Below the pieces are notes generated by a model. The model made no database searches and was not told the DNA's origin. It was given only the letters and a program-made list of their open reading frames with translations. Below are positions 62,539-64,000 of a stretch of 64,000 nt of DNA, one piece after another. The stretch covers positions 620,001-684,000 of the forward strand of contig NZ_AUBH01000001.1 in assembly GCF_000429145.1 (NCBI RefSeq), written 5' to 3'. Positions within the stretch are counted from its first letter, which is position 1; the number at the start of each line of letters is the position of its first letter. This DNA is from Aestuariibacter salexigens DSM 15300. Lineage in GTDB: Bacteria; Pseudomonadota; Gammaproteobacteria; Enterobacterales; Alteromonadaceae. A program made the position numbers and the translations under genes.

Positions 62539-63383
62539 TGAAACCAACACGCTTCGTAATATTTACTGATATGGACGGTACGCTGCTTGATCATGACTCT
62601 TACAGCCATGCAGATGCGGACCCGCTCTTGCAACAACTTCAGCGAGTTGATATTCCAGTTATCCCTAACACCTCCAAAACCTTTGCAGAAGTTGTCGAGT
62701 TGCGACAAGAGCTGCATCTGACCACACCGTTTATTGTTGAAAATGGTGCGGCGATCCATTTCCCGAAAGATTTTTTACCCCACAAGCCGACGGGCTCTCT
62801 GTGGCAGGATAATCATTGGGTAAAACAACTCACCACCAGAAAGCAGTATTGGCTGACGATTCTTGAACAAATGAAAGCATCTTATGCTGGCCAATTCACA
62901 CACTTTTCTGCGATGACGATTGACGATATCTGCGACAGTACAGGACTGAGTCCGGCACAGGCAGAACTGGCGGCGAAGCGAAGTTTTGGTGAGCCTGTAC
63001 TATGGTTAGGCAGTGAACAACAAAAACAGCGCTTTGTGGACCAGCTCCACAGCAAAGGCGCAAAAACCCTACAGGGCGGACGTTTCCTGCATGTTGGAGG
63101 AGACTGCGATAAAGGCACAGCGCTGCGCTGGACAATGAATGAGATTGCCAGTCAGCGTCCTGAGTTCACCTGGCAGAGCATCGCTCTGGGAGATGGACAC
63201 AACGACGTGGCAATGTTGCAAGCAGCAGATGTGGCGGTCCGCATTCGCTCACGACACCACGCACCGCCGGATGTGCCTGACCACCCACTGGTCATTACCA
63301 GTTCAGAAATAGGCCCTACAGGTTGGGCTGAAACCCTTAACGAATTTTTAAAACCCGTATTGGAGGACACACAATATGGCTGA
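62538..63383 (+). CDS. mannosyl-/glucosyl-3-phosphoglycerate phosphatase (MPGP/YedP family, HAD)
   Basis: This 281-residue HAD hydrolase has FTDMDGTLLD (nucleophiles D11 and D13), PNTSKTFAEV, and a Cof/MPGP-type C2 cap. Late GDGHNDVAMLQAADVAV supplies motif IV. MPGP-type enzymes dephosphorylate mannosyl- or glucosyl-3-phosphoglycerate. With a GpgS-type synthase overlapping its 3' end by 8 bp, glucosyl-3-phosphoglycerate is the likely substrate. Confidence 0.88.
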   Translation: MKPTRFVIFTDMDGTLLDHDSYSHADADPLLQQLQRVDIPVIPNTSKTFAEVVELRQELHLTTPFIVENGAAIHFPKDFLPHKPTGSLWQDNHWVKQLTTRKQYWLTILEQMKASYAGQFTHFSAMTIDDICDSTGLSPAQAELAAKRSFGEPVLWLGSEQQKQRFVDQLHSKGAKTLQGGRFLHVGGDCDKGTALRWTMNEIASQRPEFTWQSIALGDGHNDVAMLQAADVAVRIRSRHHAPPDVPDHPLVITSSEIGPTGWAETLNEFLKPVLEDTQYG

Positions 63384-64000
63384 TTTTCATCAAAATGGCA
63401 TTGTCACTACGTTACATAATCTGGTTGAACGCCCGGTTGAAGAGCTCGAACAAGAATTACTTGGTTTCTCTAAAAAGCGGCCAATGGCTCTCATCCTGCC
63501 ATCGCTTTTCTCAGAGCTGGAAGGTGAAGCCCTGCCCCACATCATTTCGCATTTGCAGCAAGTGCCCTATCTAAGTCAAATTGTGATTGGACTGGATCGC
63601 GCCGATCTTGAGCAATATAAATATGCCTTAAAGTTTTTTGGTGAGTTACCTCAGCATCACCGCATTCTGTGGAATGAAGGACCGAGGCTGCAGGCATTGC
63701 ATGCAGAACTTGAAGAGCTTGGTGTCGCGCCAAGAGAATTAGGTAAAGGGCGAAATGTTTGGTATTGCATGGGTTACGTTTTGGCATCTGGTAAAGCCGA
63801 ATCGGTCGCATTACATGACTGTGACATTCTGACTTACGAACGAGATCTGTTGGCCAGACTCATTTATCCGGTGGCGAATCCACAATTTAACTATGAATTC
63901 TGTAAAGGCTTTTATGCCCGTGTCGCTGACGGCAAAATTAACGGTCGCGTTTCACGTCTGTTGGTGACGCCTTTGCTACGCGCGTTAAAAAGTATACTCG
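63376..64000 (+). CDS. gpgS: glucosyl-3-phosphoglycerate synthase (3' end beyond window)
   Basis: The first 208 residues are visible. They show the GpgS start MADFHQNGIVTTLHNL, an acceptor/nucleotide loop GKGRNVW (123-129) and the metal-binding DCD (148-150) of GT-A, GT81-like glycosyltransferases. The enzyme transfers glucose from an NDP-glucose to 3-phosphoglycerate; the overlapping phosphatase would then release glucosylglycerate, a compatible solute. The ATG overlaps the phosphatase stop by 8 bp. A mannosyl donor cannot be ruled out without the rest of the gene. Confidence 0.85.
   Translation, partial: MADFHQNGIVTTLHNLVERPVEELEQELLGFSKKRPMALILPSLFSELEGEALPHIISHLQQVPYLSQIVIGLDRADLEQYKYALKFFGELPQHHRILWNEGPRLQALHAELEELGVAPRELGKGRNVWYCMGYVLASGKAESVALHDCDILTYERDLLARLIYPVANPQFNYEFCKGFYARVADGKINGRVSRLLVTPLLRALKSIL

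Overview
The window reads as a chromosomal segment of a marine gammaproteobacterium of the Alteromonadales (Alteromonas/Paraglaciecola/Aestuariibacter-like). This rests on gene order and family membership, not on a database search. Several blocks match the conserved gammaproteobacterial order: uvrY-uvrC-pgsA-tRNA(Gly-Cys-Leu); yccA and tusDCB-tusE; serS-crcB-rarA-lolA-ftsK-lrp divergent from ald; serC-aroA-cmk-rpsA-ihfB-lapA-lapB-pyrF; gyrA, ubiG, nrdA-nrdB-yfaE; purC-bamC-dapA, gcvR-bcp, perM, bepA, arsC; hda next to purM-purN; and cmoA-cmoB.

Layout. 1-1934 is the end of an A+T-rich gene for a large tubulin/FtsZ-superfamily GTPase, cut by the left edge and pointing into the 3' end of tRNA-Leu. 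2025-2645 is a tRNA Gly-Cys-Leu operon with a near-consensus promoter and two decayed tRNA-Gly remnants. 2731-5823 holds pgsA, uvrC and uvrY. 5937-8690 holds a Lar-like zinc-finger protein, a BlaR1-type M56 protease with a TonB-like C-terminus, its BlaI-type repressor with an operator set in the promoter, and a 57-residue lipoprotein. 9035-9169 is tRNA-Ser with its own promoter. 9368-11452 holds yccA and the tus sulfur-relay genes. 11449-31447 is housekeeping DNA: aminoacylation, chromosome segregation, alanine catabolism, pyrimidine, LPS control, ribosome, aromatic and serine synthesis, gyrase, ubiquinone and a MupP/Gph-like phosphatase.

31666-35686 is the class Ia ribonucleotide reductase operon with two NrdR boxes. 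35693-51824 holds purC, bamC, dapA, gcvR, bcp, perM, bepA, a TlpA-like thioredoxin, arsC, wrbA, DUF2069, an unrecognised HExxH lipoprotein, hda, DUF2066, purMN and DUF3108. 51927-58223 is a carbon-use block: fadE with a FadR-like operator, add, a LuxR-type regulator resembling CrbR/ErdR, and acs. 58393-60128 is cmoAB, which modifies U34 of tRNAs. 61594-64000 opens a compatible-solute cluster: glycerate kinase, a MPGP-type phosphatase and the start of a glucosyl-3-phosphoglycerate synthase, preceded by a sigma-54-like promoter.

Most of the window is ordinary core genome. The parts most worth a second look are the tubulin-like gene at the tRNA-Leu junction, the gluzincin-like lipoprotein at 45411-47336, and the glucosylglycerate cluster with its possible nitrogen-linked promoter. 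All functional calls come from reading motifs and context; none was confirmed by a search.
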